From the NCBI RefSeq assembly GCF_035599575.1, contig NZ_CP141179.1, forward strand, positions 1,674,001 through 1,738,000: DNA of 64,000 nt, written 5' to 3'. The notes beneath the pieces were generated by a model. It searched no databases. It had not been told where the DNA came from and saw only the letters and a list, made by a program, of their open reading frames with translations. This document shows, piece by piece, positions 26,074 through 35,187 of the stretch. A program made the translations under genes and the position numbers. Within the stretch, counting starts at the first letter, position 1. Every line of letters begins with the position of its first letter. The stretch comes from Roseovarius sp. Pro17. Lineage in GTDB: Bacteria; Pseudomonadota; Alphaproteobacteria; Rhodobacterales; Rhodobacteraceae.

Positions 26074-26616
26074 ATGATGCAAACTGAACAAATACGCGCG
26101 CTGATCAACCGCCTCGCGCGCTTGGACTCAGCGGAAAATTGGGACGGGACGCTGAATCCGGCGCAGCGTGCCGCGCTCGACTATCTTGCGCGCGCCAATC
26201 GCTTTTCGCGATCCCCCTCCCACGTCGCCGATTTTCTCGGGACGACACGGGGAACAACGTCCCAGACCTTGAAGGCACTCATGCGCAAAGGGTTTGTGGC
26301 CGAAGAACGCTCGGACATGGACAGGCGTTCAATCAGCTATCGGCTGACGGATGCAGGGCGGAGGATGGTTGGAACCAGATCTCTGCTGCTGACGGTGCTA
26401 GAAGAGATGCCCGAGAATGACCGTGCCCAGATCGAATCCTCCATGCAGCGTTTGTTGAACTTAGCAATGCGCAAGAACGGCTCAAAGCCCTTTGGCATCT
26501 GCCGCACCTGCCGACATTTCAAGCCGACAGGTGCCGGAGGCTATTGCAAGCTTTTGCAGGTTGCGCTGGACCCTGCGGAGACAGAACAGATTTGCCACGA
26601 GCAGGAGCCTGCCTGA
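26074..26616 (+). CDS. MarR family regulator with a Cys-rich C-terminus
   Basis: A 180-residue winged-helix regulator. The DNA-binding part SPSHVADFLGTTRGTTSQTLKALMRKGFVAEERSD is typical MarR with the wing following. After the helical C-terminal dimer region comes CRTCRHF, then GGYC and QIC: four cysteines in a C-X2-C...C...C pattern that could bind zinc, an iron-sulfur cluster or sense oxidants. The frame extends back to GTG 26047, but that start would cover the operator copy at 26054-26063, and AAAGGG lies before the paired ATGs, so I use 26074. The MOSC gene overlaps its stop (TGATG). Confidence 0.88.
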   Translation: MMQTEQIRALINRLARLDSAENWDGTLNPAQRAALDYLARANRFSRSPSHVADFLGTTRGTTSQTLKALMRKGFVAEERSDMDRRSISYRLTDAGRRMVGTRSLLLTVLEEMPENDRAQIESSMQRLLNLAMRKNGSKPFGICRTCRHFKPTGAGGYCKLLQVALDPAETEQICHEQEPA

Positions 26617-27302
26617 TGACCCAGTTCGATTCCTACGTGATTGAGGGCCTTTTTGTGGGTCCTGCCCGGGAGCGGTGGGCCGGCAAACCCGCGTCGGCCA
26701 TTGACAAGACTTCTGCCGAGGGGCCGCAATCATTGACCCTTACCGGGTTCGAAATGGATCAACAGGCGGACCTGACGGTGCATGGCGGCCCGCAAAAGGC
26801 GGTGCATCACTATCCCGCCGATCACTATGCGGATTGGCAGGCCGAAGGCATGATCCCCCCCGGCACCCACCCTGCAGCCTTTGGCGAGAATATCTCGACC
26901 CACGGGCTGCTGGAAACTGAGGTTTGCATTGGGGATATCTTTCGCATTGGAACAGCCCTTGTGCAGATCAGCCAAGGGCGGCAGCCCTGCTGGAAGCTGA
27001 ATATGCACACCGAAAAGGATCAGATGGCCCATCTATTTCAAAAAACGTTGCGCACAGGATGGTATTACCGCGTTCTAGAGACGGGCATTGTCAGCCAAGG
27101 TGATACAATCCAGTTGGTTGAGCGGCCACAGCCGAACTGGCCTGTCGCGACCGTCACCCATGCGCGTCTGAATGGACAAACGGCCCGGCGCAACGCCAAG
27201 GAGCTGGCGCAACTCTCTGAATTGGCACCGGGTTGGCGCAAGGCCTTTGCCCGCATTGCAGAGGGAAATGTGACTGAAGACACAAGCAAAAGGTTGGGCT
27301 GA
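26616..27302 (+). CDS. MOSC domain protein (YiiM-like)
   Basis: A 228-residue MOSC protein with the YiiM layout. The core runs from DLTVHGGPQKAVHHYPADHY through FGENIS to the molybdenum-cofactor Cys in ISQGRQPCWKLN, and a C-terminal 3-alpha region follows. YiiM uses molybdenum cofactor to reduce N-hydroxylated compounds. ATG 26616 overlaps the MarR stop, so the two are co-translated; the longer frame from 26544 lies inside marR and is rejected. Control by the upstream Cys-rich MarR fits a detoxification role. Confidence 0.92.
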   Translation: MTQFDSYVIEGLFVGPARERWAGKPASAIDKTSAEGPQSLTLTGFEMDQQADLTVHGGPQKAVHHYPADHYADWQAEGMIPPGTHPAAFGENISTHGLLETEVCIGDIFRIGTALVQISQGRQPCWKLNMHTEKDQMAHLFQKTLRTGWYYRVLETGIVSQGDTIQLVERPQPNWPVATVTHARLNGQTARRNAKELAQLSELAPGWRKAFARIAEGNVTEDTSKRLG

Positions 27303-27372
27303 CTAAGCCTGTCGACCAAACCGCACAAGCCCATCAAACTATCGCTTAAACGCGAATCCGATGAGGATCATC

Positions 27373-28863
27373 TCAGTCGCTACGCTCCTCCAGTACGACG
27401 TCATAGCCCCAAAGGCTGCGAATATTATCTAGCGTCGCGTCGCGCGTTTCGGCGTCGAGAGGGACATGATCGCGCTGGACATGACACAGCTTGAGCCAGC
27501 GATCGCCCAGCAGGTCCACATCGACCACCTGAATATCCGGATCCGACCCTGAAATGTCGAGATTGGCAACCATGACGTCACGCACCGCGTGATAGCCGCG
27601 CGAGTCATGGATCGCGCTGACCGTGCAAAAGGAATCCTTGGCGTCGTCGGCTAACGCGAACAAGTGGAACCGGCGTATCACCTCTGGTCCGAGGAATTGT
27701 TGCACGAAACTTTCGTCGCGGTAATTGGCCCAGGCATCCTGCAACACGCCGCGCCAGTCGTCTACGCCTGCGATATCTGGGAACCATTCGTGATCTTCGG
27801 GCGTCGGGTTTTCGCAGACGCGCCGGATATCCTGCATCATGGCAAACCCAAGCGCGTAGGGGTTGATCCCTGCAGAGTGTGGCGCATCGAAATCCGGTTG
27901 CGTCAGAACGTTGGTATGATTGTGCAAAATCTCGAACATGGCACCGTCGCTCAGACGGCCCGAACTGTGCAGTGCGTTCATGATGTAATAGTGGACGAAA
28001 CACGCGCAGCCCTCGTTCATCACCTTGGTCTGCCGCTGGGGATAGAAATACTGTGCGATGTTACGCACAATGCGCAGTATTTCGCGCTGCCACGGCTCCA
28101 GTATCGGGCTGTGGCGCTCTAGAAAATAGAGCAGGTTTTCCTCGGGCAGCTTCATCGCGCGTTTGCGTTCGCGCACATGTTCGTCAACAATTCTCTGGGG
28201 TCGGGCACGCTCGAACGAATTCCAGAGGTAATGCACCGCCGCCTCCTCGTCGCGCAGTCGCTCGCGCTGTCTGGCCCGCTCCTCGCGCAGCGAGATGCTG
28301 GCAGGACGGCGGTGGCGAAACACGCTGGTGTGCATCAATGAATGGGCGGCATCAAGAAGCTGTTCGACCTCGTGATCGCCATGCTTCTCTTCGCAACGCG
28401 CGATGAACTCACGCGCATATTCGAGATAGTCGAGTATCCCTTCAGCGTCGCTCCATTGCCGAAACAGATGGTTATTCTTAAAAAAATGATTGTGACCGAA
28501 TGCCGCGTGCGCGATCACCAGCGCCTGCAAGGCCATGCTGTTGTCTTCGAGGCAATAACTGATGCAGGGGTTCGAGTTGATGACGATCTCATAGGCCAGC
28601 CCGCGCGCGCCTTTGCGATAAAGCCGCTCGTCATGCACAAAGCGTTTGCCGAACGACCAATGGCGATACATCAGCGGCATACCGTTCGACGAATAGGCGT
28701 CGACCATCTGCTGGGCTGAGATGATCTCGATCTGATTGGGATAAACGTCCAGCTTGAGATCATCGATCGCAATCTTTTCGATCGCGTCATAGCTGCGTTG
28801 GATCGCGTCGAAATTCCACTCGGTGGACTCGAAAAGCGGCGCAGAGCCAGATTGTTCAGGCAT
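27373..28863 (-). CDS. SpoVR family protein
   Basis: A 496-residue member of the SpoVR/YcgB family, widespread in Proteobacteria and encoded with PrkA and YeaH. The family blocks FGHNHFFKNN, NEGCACFVHYYIM and HSAGINPYALGFAMMQDI are present. The molecular role is unknown; in enteric bacteria the three genes respond to stress and starvation. It overlaps the upstream DUF444 gene by 8 bases. Confidence 0.95.
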   Translation of the reverse strand: MPEQSGSAPLFESTEWNFDAIQRSYDAIEKIAIDDLKLDVYPNQIEIISAQQMVDAYSSNGMPLMYRHWSFGKRFVHDERLYRKGARGLAYEIVINSNPCISYCLEDNSMALQALVIAHAAFGHNHFFKNNHLFRQWSDAEGILDYLEYAREFIARCEEKHGDHEVEQLLDAAHSLMHTSVFRHRRPASISLREERARQRERLRDEEAAVHYLWNSFERARPQRIVDEHVRERKRAMKLPEENLLYFLERHSPILEPWQREILRIVRNIAQYFYPQRQTKVMNEGCACFVHYYIMNALHSSGRLSDGAMFEILHNHTNVLTQPDFDAPHSAGINPYALGFAMMQDIRRVCENPTPEDHEWFPDIAGVDDWRGVLQDAWANYRDESFVQQFLGPEVIRRFHLFALADDAKDSFCTVSAIHDSRGYHAVRDVMVANLDISGSDPDIQVVDVDLLGDRWLKLCHVQRDHVPLDAETRDATLDNIRSLWGYDVVLEERSD

Positions 28864-30178
28864 CAGACACCCCCTGCCCTTTTTTGACGAAAAGCTCGCG
28901 AAACACCGGGTAAATGTCGGCGGGGGTCGCTATCCGCTTCATTGCGAAGTTGGGGCAATGGCCCGCAACCTTGCGGTAGGCGCGCCACAGTTCCATGCCA
29001 TTGTCGTCGCTGTTCATCAGCTTGACCTCGGATTCCTGCAAAATTTCGATATAGGCGAAATATTGACAGAGCGGCATCAGGGCCTCTTGCAGCAAATCGG
29101 CGCAAACCTCGGAATCGCCGCCGTAATTTTCGCCGTCCGATGCCTGCGCAGCGTATATGTTCCACTCGGACGGTGGGTATCGCTGGTTGATGACCTCTTT
29201 CATCTGCTTCAGCGCGGTGCTGACCACGGTGCCGCCCGTCTCGCGAGAGTGAAAGAACGTCTCTTCGTCGACCTCGCTGGCGGTCTGGGTGTGGCGGATA
29301 AAAACAAGCTCGATCTTGTCATAGCGCTGCTTGAGAAAGAGGTGCAGCAGGACGAAAAACCGCTTGGCGAGGTCTTTTTCACGCTCGCCCATCGAGGCGG
29401 AGACGTCCATCAGGCAAAACATCACGGCCTTGGACGACGGTTCGGGACGCATCTCGAAAAACTTGTAGCGCACATCCAGCGGATCGACGAAGGGCACACT
29501 GCGCTGCCGTTTGCGCAGCAGGTCCACCCGCTCGCGCAACTCTCCCAATTCCGCCAGTTCTGCGGCATCGGGCATGTCCAGCGCCTCAAGCGCCTGAATG
29601 CGCAAGATCAGATCATCGAGGTCGCGAATTTTGGGGCGACGCATCGCTATGCGCCTGCCATACGCATTGCGCATCGTGCGCATGACGCTGAGATTGGCCG
29701 GCGTCCCAGCAACCGTATATCCCATGCGTATCGGCTTGGCGGCCTTGATCTCTTTCAGGCTGCGCTTGACCAGATCGGGCAGCTCCAGATCCTCGAAGTA
29801 AAGCTCCAGGAACTCGTTGCGCGTCAGCAGGAACAGGAAATCATCCTCGCCCTCGCCATCCGCAGACCCCTCGCGGCCACCTCCGCCGGGCGCGCCCGAG
29901 GGCGGTTTCCTGATCCGGTCGCCGACGCTGAAACTCCGGTTACCGCTTAGCACCCACTGGCGCCGCCCGCCCTTGGCAGCGTGGCGAAAACTGGGCTCGG
30001 CGATGCCCTTTGCGGGCACCGTGATCATTTTCTCGCCATCGGCATCCGCGATGTCCCGATTGCGCACGCTCTCATCAACTGCGTTTTTCACCGCCGCACG
30101 GACGCGCCCGATAAAGCGACGGCGATTGCCGTGGCTTTTGCCTTTCGGATTCAGGCGGCGATCAACCAAATGGGCCAT
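28856..30178 (-). CDS. DUF444 family protein (YeaH/YhbH)
   Basis: A 440-residue YeaH-type protein. The N-terminus DRRLNPKGKSHGNRRRF is the family signature, a Gly-rich linker lies around residue 100, and FCLMDVSASMGE (near 255) is a von Willebrand factor A-like metal site. ATG 30178 (MAHLVD) matches relatives and follows GGGAGGACGCAGG; the 18-residue longer frame is rejected. It is the middle gene of prkA-yeaH-spoVR. Confidence 0.94.
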   Translation of the reverse strand: MAHLVDRRLNPKGKSHGNRRRFIGRVRAAVKNAVDESVRNRDIADADGEKMITVPAKGIAEPSFRHAAKGGRRQWVLSGNRSFSVGDRIRKPPSGAPGGGGREGSADGEGEDDFLFLLTRNEFLELYFEDLELPDLVKRSLKEIKAAKPIRMGYTVAGTPANLSVMRTMRNAYGRRIAMRRPKIRDLDDLILRIQALEALDMPDAAELAELGELRERVDLLRKRQRSVPFVDPLDVRYKFFEMRPEPSSKAVMFCLMDVSASMGEREKDLAKRFFVLLHLFLKQRYDKIELVFIRHTQTASEVDEETFFHSRETGGTVVSTALKQMKEVINQRYPPSEWNIYAAQASDGENYGGDSEVCADLLQEALMPLCQYFAYIEILQESEVKLMNSDDNGMELWRAYRKVAGHCPNFAMKRIATPADIYPVFRELFVKKGQGVSDA

Positions 30179-30201
30179 CTGCCTGCGTCCTCCCTCACTT
30201 G

Positions 30202-32136
30202 TTACCCTGCCTTGTTGACCCGCATGTACCATTCCACCAGACGTCTGACCTGTCGGCGCGTGTAACCCCGGTCAATCATACGATCGATAAACTCGTTGTG
30301 CTTGGCTTCGGTTTCCTTGTCGCGCTTGGCGCCGAAACTGACGATGGGCAACAGATCCTCGATCTGCCCGAACATCCGCTTTTCGATGACGCGGCGCAGC
30401 TTTTCATACTTGCGCCAGTCCGGGTTCTTGCCGTGGTTTTCGGCCCGCGTGCGCAGCACAAACTTGACCACTTCGTTGCGGAAGTCCTTGGGGTTGGCGA
30501 TCCCGACGGGCTTCTCGATCTTTTCCAGTTCCTGCTCCAGAATTTCGCGATCAAAGAGCTGGCCGGTATCGGCATCCTTGTAATCCTGATCCTCGATCCA
30601 TGCGTCGGCATAGGCGATGTAGCGATCAAACAGGTTCTGACCGTAGTCGGAATAGGATTCCAGATAGGCCTTCTGAATTTCGTTGCCGATAAATTCCGCA
30701 TAGCGCGGGGCAAGTTCGTCCTTCATGAAGGCCAGATAGCTGCTCTCGGTCTCTTCGGGCATCTGGTCGCGTTTTATTGCCTGCTCCAGCGCATAGAACA
30801 AATGCACCGGATCTGCCGAGATTTCCTCGGTGTCGTGGTTGAAGGTCTCGGACAATACCTTGAACGCAAACCGCGTCGACATCCCGTTCATACCCTCGTC
30901 GACACCTGCAGCATCGCGATATTCCTGCGCTGAGCGCGCGTTGGGGTCGGTATCTTTCAGCGTTTCACCGTCATAGACGCGCAGCTTGGAATAAAGCGGA
31001 GAGTTCTCATGCTCTTTCAGGCGGGTAAGCACACTGAAACGGCCCAGCATCTCTAACGTTTCGGGCGCGCAGGATGCATCATTGAGGCTGCTCTCATCGA
31101 GCAGTTTCTGATAAATCCGGGTCTCGTCGCTGGCCCGCAGGCAATAGGGCACATTGACGACGCTGATACGATCGAGAAATGCCTCGTTGTTTTTGTTGGT
31201 CTTAAATTGCCGCCATTCGGCCTCGTTGGAATGTGCGACGATGACGCCCTGATAGGGAATGGCGCCGATATTCTCGGTCCCGACATATGACCCTTCCTGA
31301 GTTGCGGTCAGCAAGGGGTGCAGCACCTTGATCGGTGCTTTGAACATCTCGACGAACTCCATCATGCCTTGCGTCGTGCGGTTCAGCGCGCCGGAATAGC
31401 TGTAGGCGTCGGGATCGTTCTGGCTGAAATCCTCCAGTTTGCGAATATCGAGCTTGCCGACCAGCGATGAAATGTCCTGATTATTTTCATCGCCGGGCTC
31501 AGTCTTGGCGACGCAAATTTGGCGCAGCTTTGATGGGTAGAGTTTGACGACCGTGAACTTGGACACATCGCCATCAAGCTCGGTCAGCCTTTTGACGGCC
31601 CAAGGCGATATGAGGCCGTTCAGCAGTCTTTTGGGGATGTTATATTTGCTCTCCAGCAGGTCGCCCATTTGTGCGCGATCAAACAGGCCCAGAGGCGATT
31701 CAAAGATCGGGCTGATGTCATTGCCAGCCTTCAGCACATAGATCGGCTCGCGCTCCATCAGGTTTTTAAGCACTTCGGCGAGGGTTGATTTGCCGCCCCC
31801 GACCGGGCCCAGCATATAGAGGATCTGCTTGCGTTCCTCGAGGCCCTGACTGGCATGGCGAAAGAAGCCGACAATGCGTTCAATAGTCTCCTCAATGCCA
31901 AAGAGATCCTCGAACGGCTTGTATCGTTTGATCGTCCGGTTAAGGAAAATCCGGCTTAGCCGCTGATCCTGACTGGTGTCGATCAGCTCGGGTTCCCCGA
32001 TGGCCGACACCATCCGTTCCGCCGCAGTCGCCCGTAGCCCCGAGTCTTCGCGGCATCCCAGCAGATAATCCTGCAGCGTCATTTCAACGAGCTTTGTGCG
32101 CCCGTATTCCTCTGCGAACTGATCGAAAACTTCCAT
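30202..32136 (-). CDS. prkA: PrkA serine protein kinase family
   Basis: A 644-residue PrkA protein: an AAA-type ATPase module with Walker A GPVGGGKST (110-118) joined to a C-terminal domain related to Hanks-type kinases. PrkA acts in stress and sporulation signalling in other bacteria, and recent work on Bacillus PrkA points to AAA+ protease activity, so the kinase label is uncertain. It heads prkA-yeaH-spoVR; 158 bases separate it from the desaturase on the same strand, with no strong terminator between. Confidence 0.95.
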   Translation of the reverse strand: MEVFDQFAEEYGRTKLVEMTLQDYLLGCREDSGLRATAAERMVSAIGEPELIDTSQDQRLSRIFLNRTIKRYKPFEDLFGIEETIERIVGFFRHASQGLEERKQILYMLGPVGGGKSTLAEVLKNLMEREPIYVLKAGNDISPIFESPLGLFDRAQMGDLLESKYNIPKRLLNGLISPWAVKRLTELDGDVSKFTVVKLYPSKLRQICVAKTEPGDENNQDISSLVGKLDIRKLEDFSQNDPDAYSYSGALNRTTQGMMEFVEMFKAPIKVLHPLLTATQEGSYVGTENIGAIPYQGVIVAHSNEAEWRQFKTNKNNEAFLDRISVVNVPYCLRASDETRIYQKLLDESSLNDASCAPETLEMLGRFSVLTRLKEHENSPLYSKLRVYDGETLKDTDPNARSAQEYRDAAGVDEGMNGMSTRFAFKVLSETFNHDTEEISADPVHLFYALEQAIKRDQMPEETESSYLAFMKDELAPRYAEFIGNEIQKAYLESYSDYGQNLFDRYIAYADAWIEDQDYKDADTGQLFDREILEQELEKIEKPVGIANPKDFRNEVVKFVLRTRAENHGKNPDWRKYEKLRRVIEKRMFGQIEDLLPIVSFGAKRDKETEAKHNEFIDRMIDRGYTRRQVRRLVEWYMRVNKAG

Positions 32137-32294
32137 TTTGGTGTCCTCCCTGCTCTGATCGACCTCTCATCGTGTTTTGCAGTTTGCGTCCTCATAAAAT
32201 ATGGGCAACGAAGTATTTTTAAAGAACACTTTTCCTTCAATCTTTTTCAGCCGCCACCTCCGGGCGGATCCGGTATCCTTGCCGACGACACCCG

Positions 32295-33338
32295 TTATAG
32301 GGCGGGATTGCCAGCAGACAGGCGCGCTTGGCGGAACGAAATCAGTTGTTTGGCATGTTCGTCCCAGAGCGTCAGCCTGACGCAGCCCAAGCTTTGCAGC
32401 AGTGTAATACGCCCGATATCGCGCAATTCGGGGTGATCGCGCAGGATCTGAGGCAAACGGTAGAACGGCACCCGGCAACATAAATGATGCACATGATGGA
32501 TGCCGATATTGCCGGTGAACCAACGTAGCATCAGCGGAAGATCATAGTGAGAACTGCCATGAAGTGCGGCGCTTTGAAAATTCCATTCATCACCCTCGGA
32601 CCAATGCGTATCGGGGAACTGGTGCTGGACATAAAACAGCCAGACACCGATGGTCGCCGACATAATGGTGATCGGCAATTGCACCAAAAGGAACGGCCCG
32701 ATACCCATCAGCCAGATCAGGATAACAACCGGCAGCGCGATGCCCAGATTGGTCACGAAGGTCGATACCCAAGGCTGCATTCCCGCCCGCATGAGGCCAA
32801 GGGGCAACCGGTATTGAAAGATAAAGAGCCACGCAGGCGCGAGGCCGAACAGCACAATAGGATGACGATAGAGCCAATAGCGCATGCGTCCCCACCAAGG
32901 CAGGGCGCGATACTCGGCCACGGTCAGGGTGCTGATTTCGCCCATACCGCGATTGCCCAGATCACCTGCCGTTGCGTGATGCGTTGCGTGGGTGCGACGC
33001 CAATAATCATAGGGCGTCAATGTCAGGACACCAATCGTGCGGCCGATCCAATCGTTGAGCCGGCGGCCCGCGAACAGGGCGCCATGACCGCAATCATGCT
33101 GTAGCACGAACAAGCGAACCAGAAATCCAGCCGCGGGAATGGTCAGCAAAAGGCCCCACCAAAAACCGTTCACGGCCGCCAAAGCGGTCAGTATCCAAAG
33201 AGTGAAAAAAGAGACGGCGGTGATGCTCAATTCGAACACGCTGCGCACCGGGCTGGGCTGACGATAACGCGCCAGAATTCCTACCAACGAAACACTTCTC
33301 TTTTCTGTCACGGTGCCTGTGTTCATACCCGTGTTCAT
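32295..33338 (-). CDS. Membrane fatty acid desaturase
   Basis: A membrane di-iron desaturase that introduces double bonds into fatty acyl chains. From ATG 33338 it has 347 residues with the three His boxes HDCGH (81-85), HATHH (117-121) and HHVHH (281-285) and about four membrane spans. The frame extends to a GTG at 33494 (52 more residues of no family resemblance). ATGs at 33338 and 33326 are close alternatives within a repeated MNTGMNTG. TATAAT just upstream of 33338 may be a -10 box, which would rule out the long form. It reads towards prkA. Confidence 0.85.
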   Translation of the reverse strand: MNTGMNTGTVTEKRSVSLVGILARYRQPSPVRSVFELSITAVSFFTLWILTALAAVNGFWWGLLLTIPAAGFLVRLFVLQHDCGHGALFAGRRLNDWIGRTIGVLTLTPYDYWRRTHATHHATAGDLGNRGMGEISTLTVAEYRALPWWGRMRYWLYRHPIVLFGLAPAWLFIFQYRLPLGLMRAGMQPWVSTFVTNLGIALPVVILIWLMGIGPFLLVQLPITIMSATIGVWLFYVQHQFPDTHWSEGDEWNFQSAALHGSSHYDLPLMLRWFTGNIGIHHVHHLCCRVPFYRLPQILRDHPELRDIGRITLLQSLGCVRLTLWDEHAKQLISFRQARLSAGNPAL

Positions 33339-34075
33339 ACCAATATTATAGTCCTCAGACTGCACGATGCCTGTCCTTTTCTGCGACGGATTAAATTTGG
33401 AAATATCTGGCTTGCACCACGTTTTGCTGCGGAGTTGCAAATGACCAAGGTCCTGCTTGACGATTGACACTAGCTTACCATTCGTCTCGCCCACCGATGC
33501 TTACCAATGTTAGCCTTTGGTGGATTTTTAAGGTTTACGCAAGTGCATGCAGCTTGAGACGTTGCGAAACTGGATAGGTGCACAGCCGGATTCAAAGCGC
33601 CTGACGCCGAATTTCCGTTGGTATTGCGTCTGTTGTCATGCGGTGAATGGTCCTGAAATCAAGTGGTGAAAGTACCACACCAACAGCACGACAAAGTGGC
33701 TCTACTGCCCGGCGCAGGACGACGGCTTATCCAAGACGGATTTGGGATTAGATTTCCCGCCGCCGGTTCCTGCTCCCAACCAGTCAGCACGCCGCCCTTG
33801 GCATTCGGCAATCGTTAAGGGAACGTAACCGCTATGTGCTGCAAAGCGCATCCAATTGCTGATGGCGCACCAGTCTGAGCGGCCTATCAGATCACATCAA
33901 AGTGGATGACCCACGGCGTCGGCAATCGCCGCGCCGGTCATTCAAGATGTCGCCAAGCAAGCGCGCGTTGACGCAGCGTAAAGGCCGCACGCCCCCAGCG
34001 TCTTCTGTTGTTATTTCAAGATCACTTGTCGTAAGGTGGCCGAACGCAAAGGCGAAAGCAGAGGAAAAGCCACCG
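33339..34075. other. 737-base stretch without a recognisable gene
   Basis: This lies between the divergent starts of the desaturase and the nitrilase. Frames here (33339-33494 minus as a desaturase extension, 33902-34075 plus as a nitrilase extension) lack family resemblance. The stretch 33560-33830 is less GC-rich and looks like decayed sequence, but I could not match it to a known element. Promoters for both neighbours must be here. Confidence 0.55.
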
Positions 34076-35101
34076 ATGATGCCATTCGCAATCGCAGGTG
34101 TTCAGATGTATGTGAACGCTCTGCAATCCAATGTCGACGGCATGATCCACCGACTGGACCTGCTGATGTCGCGCTTTCCTTGGACGCAGATGGTGCTTTT
34201 CTCGGAGCTGGCCCCGTTCGGGCCGCTGACCAAGTTTTCGCTGCCGCTACGCAATGAAACGGTGGACCGTTTTTGCGAGGCTGCGCGCCGCCATAACATC
34301 TGGCTGATCCCCGGTTCGATGTTCGAGACCGCTGAGGACGGGCGCATCTACAACACCTCGACCGTGATCAACCCGGCGGGCGAAATCGTGTGCAACTACC
34401 GCAAGATATTTCCGTTCCGCCCCTATGAGGGCGGCGTCGAGGCGGGCACCGATTTTTGCGTCTTTGACGTGCCCGATGTGGGCCGGTTCGGCCTGTCGAT
34501 CTGTTATGACATGTGGTTTCCCGAAACGACGCGCCAGATGACGTCTCAGGGCGTCGAGGTGTTGCTGCACCCGGTTCTGACCGGCACGACCGACCGCGAG
34601 GCCGAGCTGTCGATCGCGCGTGCCACGGCGGCGCAGTTCCAGTGCTATGTCATCGACGTCAACGGCCTTGGCGCGGGCGGTGTGGGTAAATCCTGCGTGA
34701 TCGATCCGACCTCGACCGTGCTGCACCAGTCGGCAGGCCAAGAGGATATGTTTCCGATCGAGATCGACCTCAGCCATGTGCGCCGCCAACGCGAGCGCGG
34801 CATGAAGGGGCTGGGCCAGGTCCTCAAGAGTTTTCGCGACCGCGAAGTCGATTTTTCCGTCTATGACCGCACCAGCGGCACCGACGCCTATCTGCACGGG
34901 CTGGGTCCGCTGGTCGTTCCGGGCCAGGACACATCCGGCGCTGCACGCGCCGACCTGGGCCGAGATCTGGGCGCACGTCCGGGCACGCATGACACAGTTG
35001 GCGCCCCGCCCGTTCTAGAGAAAACACAAGAAAGCGCCCAAGCGGCGGTCGGCATGACGCCGGGTACCAACGCCGGAGGCGCGCCGCCGATCACCAATTA
35101 A
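34076..35101 (+). CDS. Carbon-nitrogen hydrolase (nitrilase superfamily)
   Basis: A 341-residue amidase/nitrilase-fold enzyme that hydrolyses or condenses amide C-N bonds. The catalytic triad is complete: Glu44 (FSELAPFGP), Lys110 (YRKIFPF) and Cys143 (SICYDMWFPE). The last 75 residues are a Gly/Ala/Pro-rich tail beyond the fold. ATG 34076 follows AGAGGA; the frame extends 58 residues upstream but with a basic, unconserved sequence. It is first in a four-gene run with a PLP decarboxylase, an ATP-grasp ligase and a C45 hydrolase. N-carbamoylputrescine amidase-like activity is possible but the substrate cannot be read from the sequence. Confidence 0.88.
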   Translation: MMPFAIAGVQMYVNALQSNVDGMIHRLDLLMSRFPWTQMVLFSELAPFGPLTKFSLPLRNETVDRFCEAARRHNIWLIPGSMFETAEDGRIYNTSTVINPAGEIVCNYRKIFPFRPYEGGVEAGTDFCVFDVPDVGRFGLSICYDMWFPETTRQMTSQGVEVLLHPVLTGTTDREAELSIARATAAQFQCYVIDVNGLGAGGVGKSCVIDPTSTVLHQSAGQEDMFPIEIDLSHVRRQRERGMKGLGQVLKSFRDREVDFSVYDRTSGTDAYLHGLGPLVVPGQDTSGAARADLGRDLGARPGTHDTVGAPPVLEKTQESAQAAVGMTPGTNAGGAPPITN

Positions 35102-35113
35102 CACCATAAAAAA

Positions 35114-35164
35114 TGCGGACGATCAGAATCTGCCCGCACTATCTTTGCCTTCATTTTCTGATCG
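35114..35164 (+). promoter_or_regulatory. Alternative stem-loops between nitrilase and decarboxylase genes
   Basis: TGCGG/CCGCA (35114-35118 and 35134-35138) encloses the left arm of a second, perfect 9-bp stem CGATCAGAA/TTCTGATCG (35120-35128 and 35156-35164). The two cannot form together. The arrangement resembles an attenuator or a processing site setting the ratio of the two products. No T tract is present. Confidence 0.35.
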
Positions 35165-35187
35165 CCCGTCAATAGCGGGGAAGTGAT

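Noticed and set aside
33902..34075. 58-residue extension of the nitrilase
   Set aside because: Basic unconserved sequence; the family fold starts at the ATG after AGAGGA at 34076.
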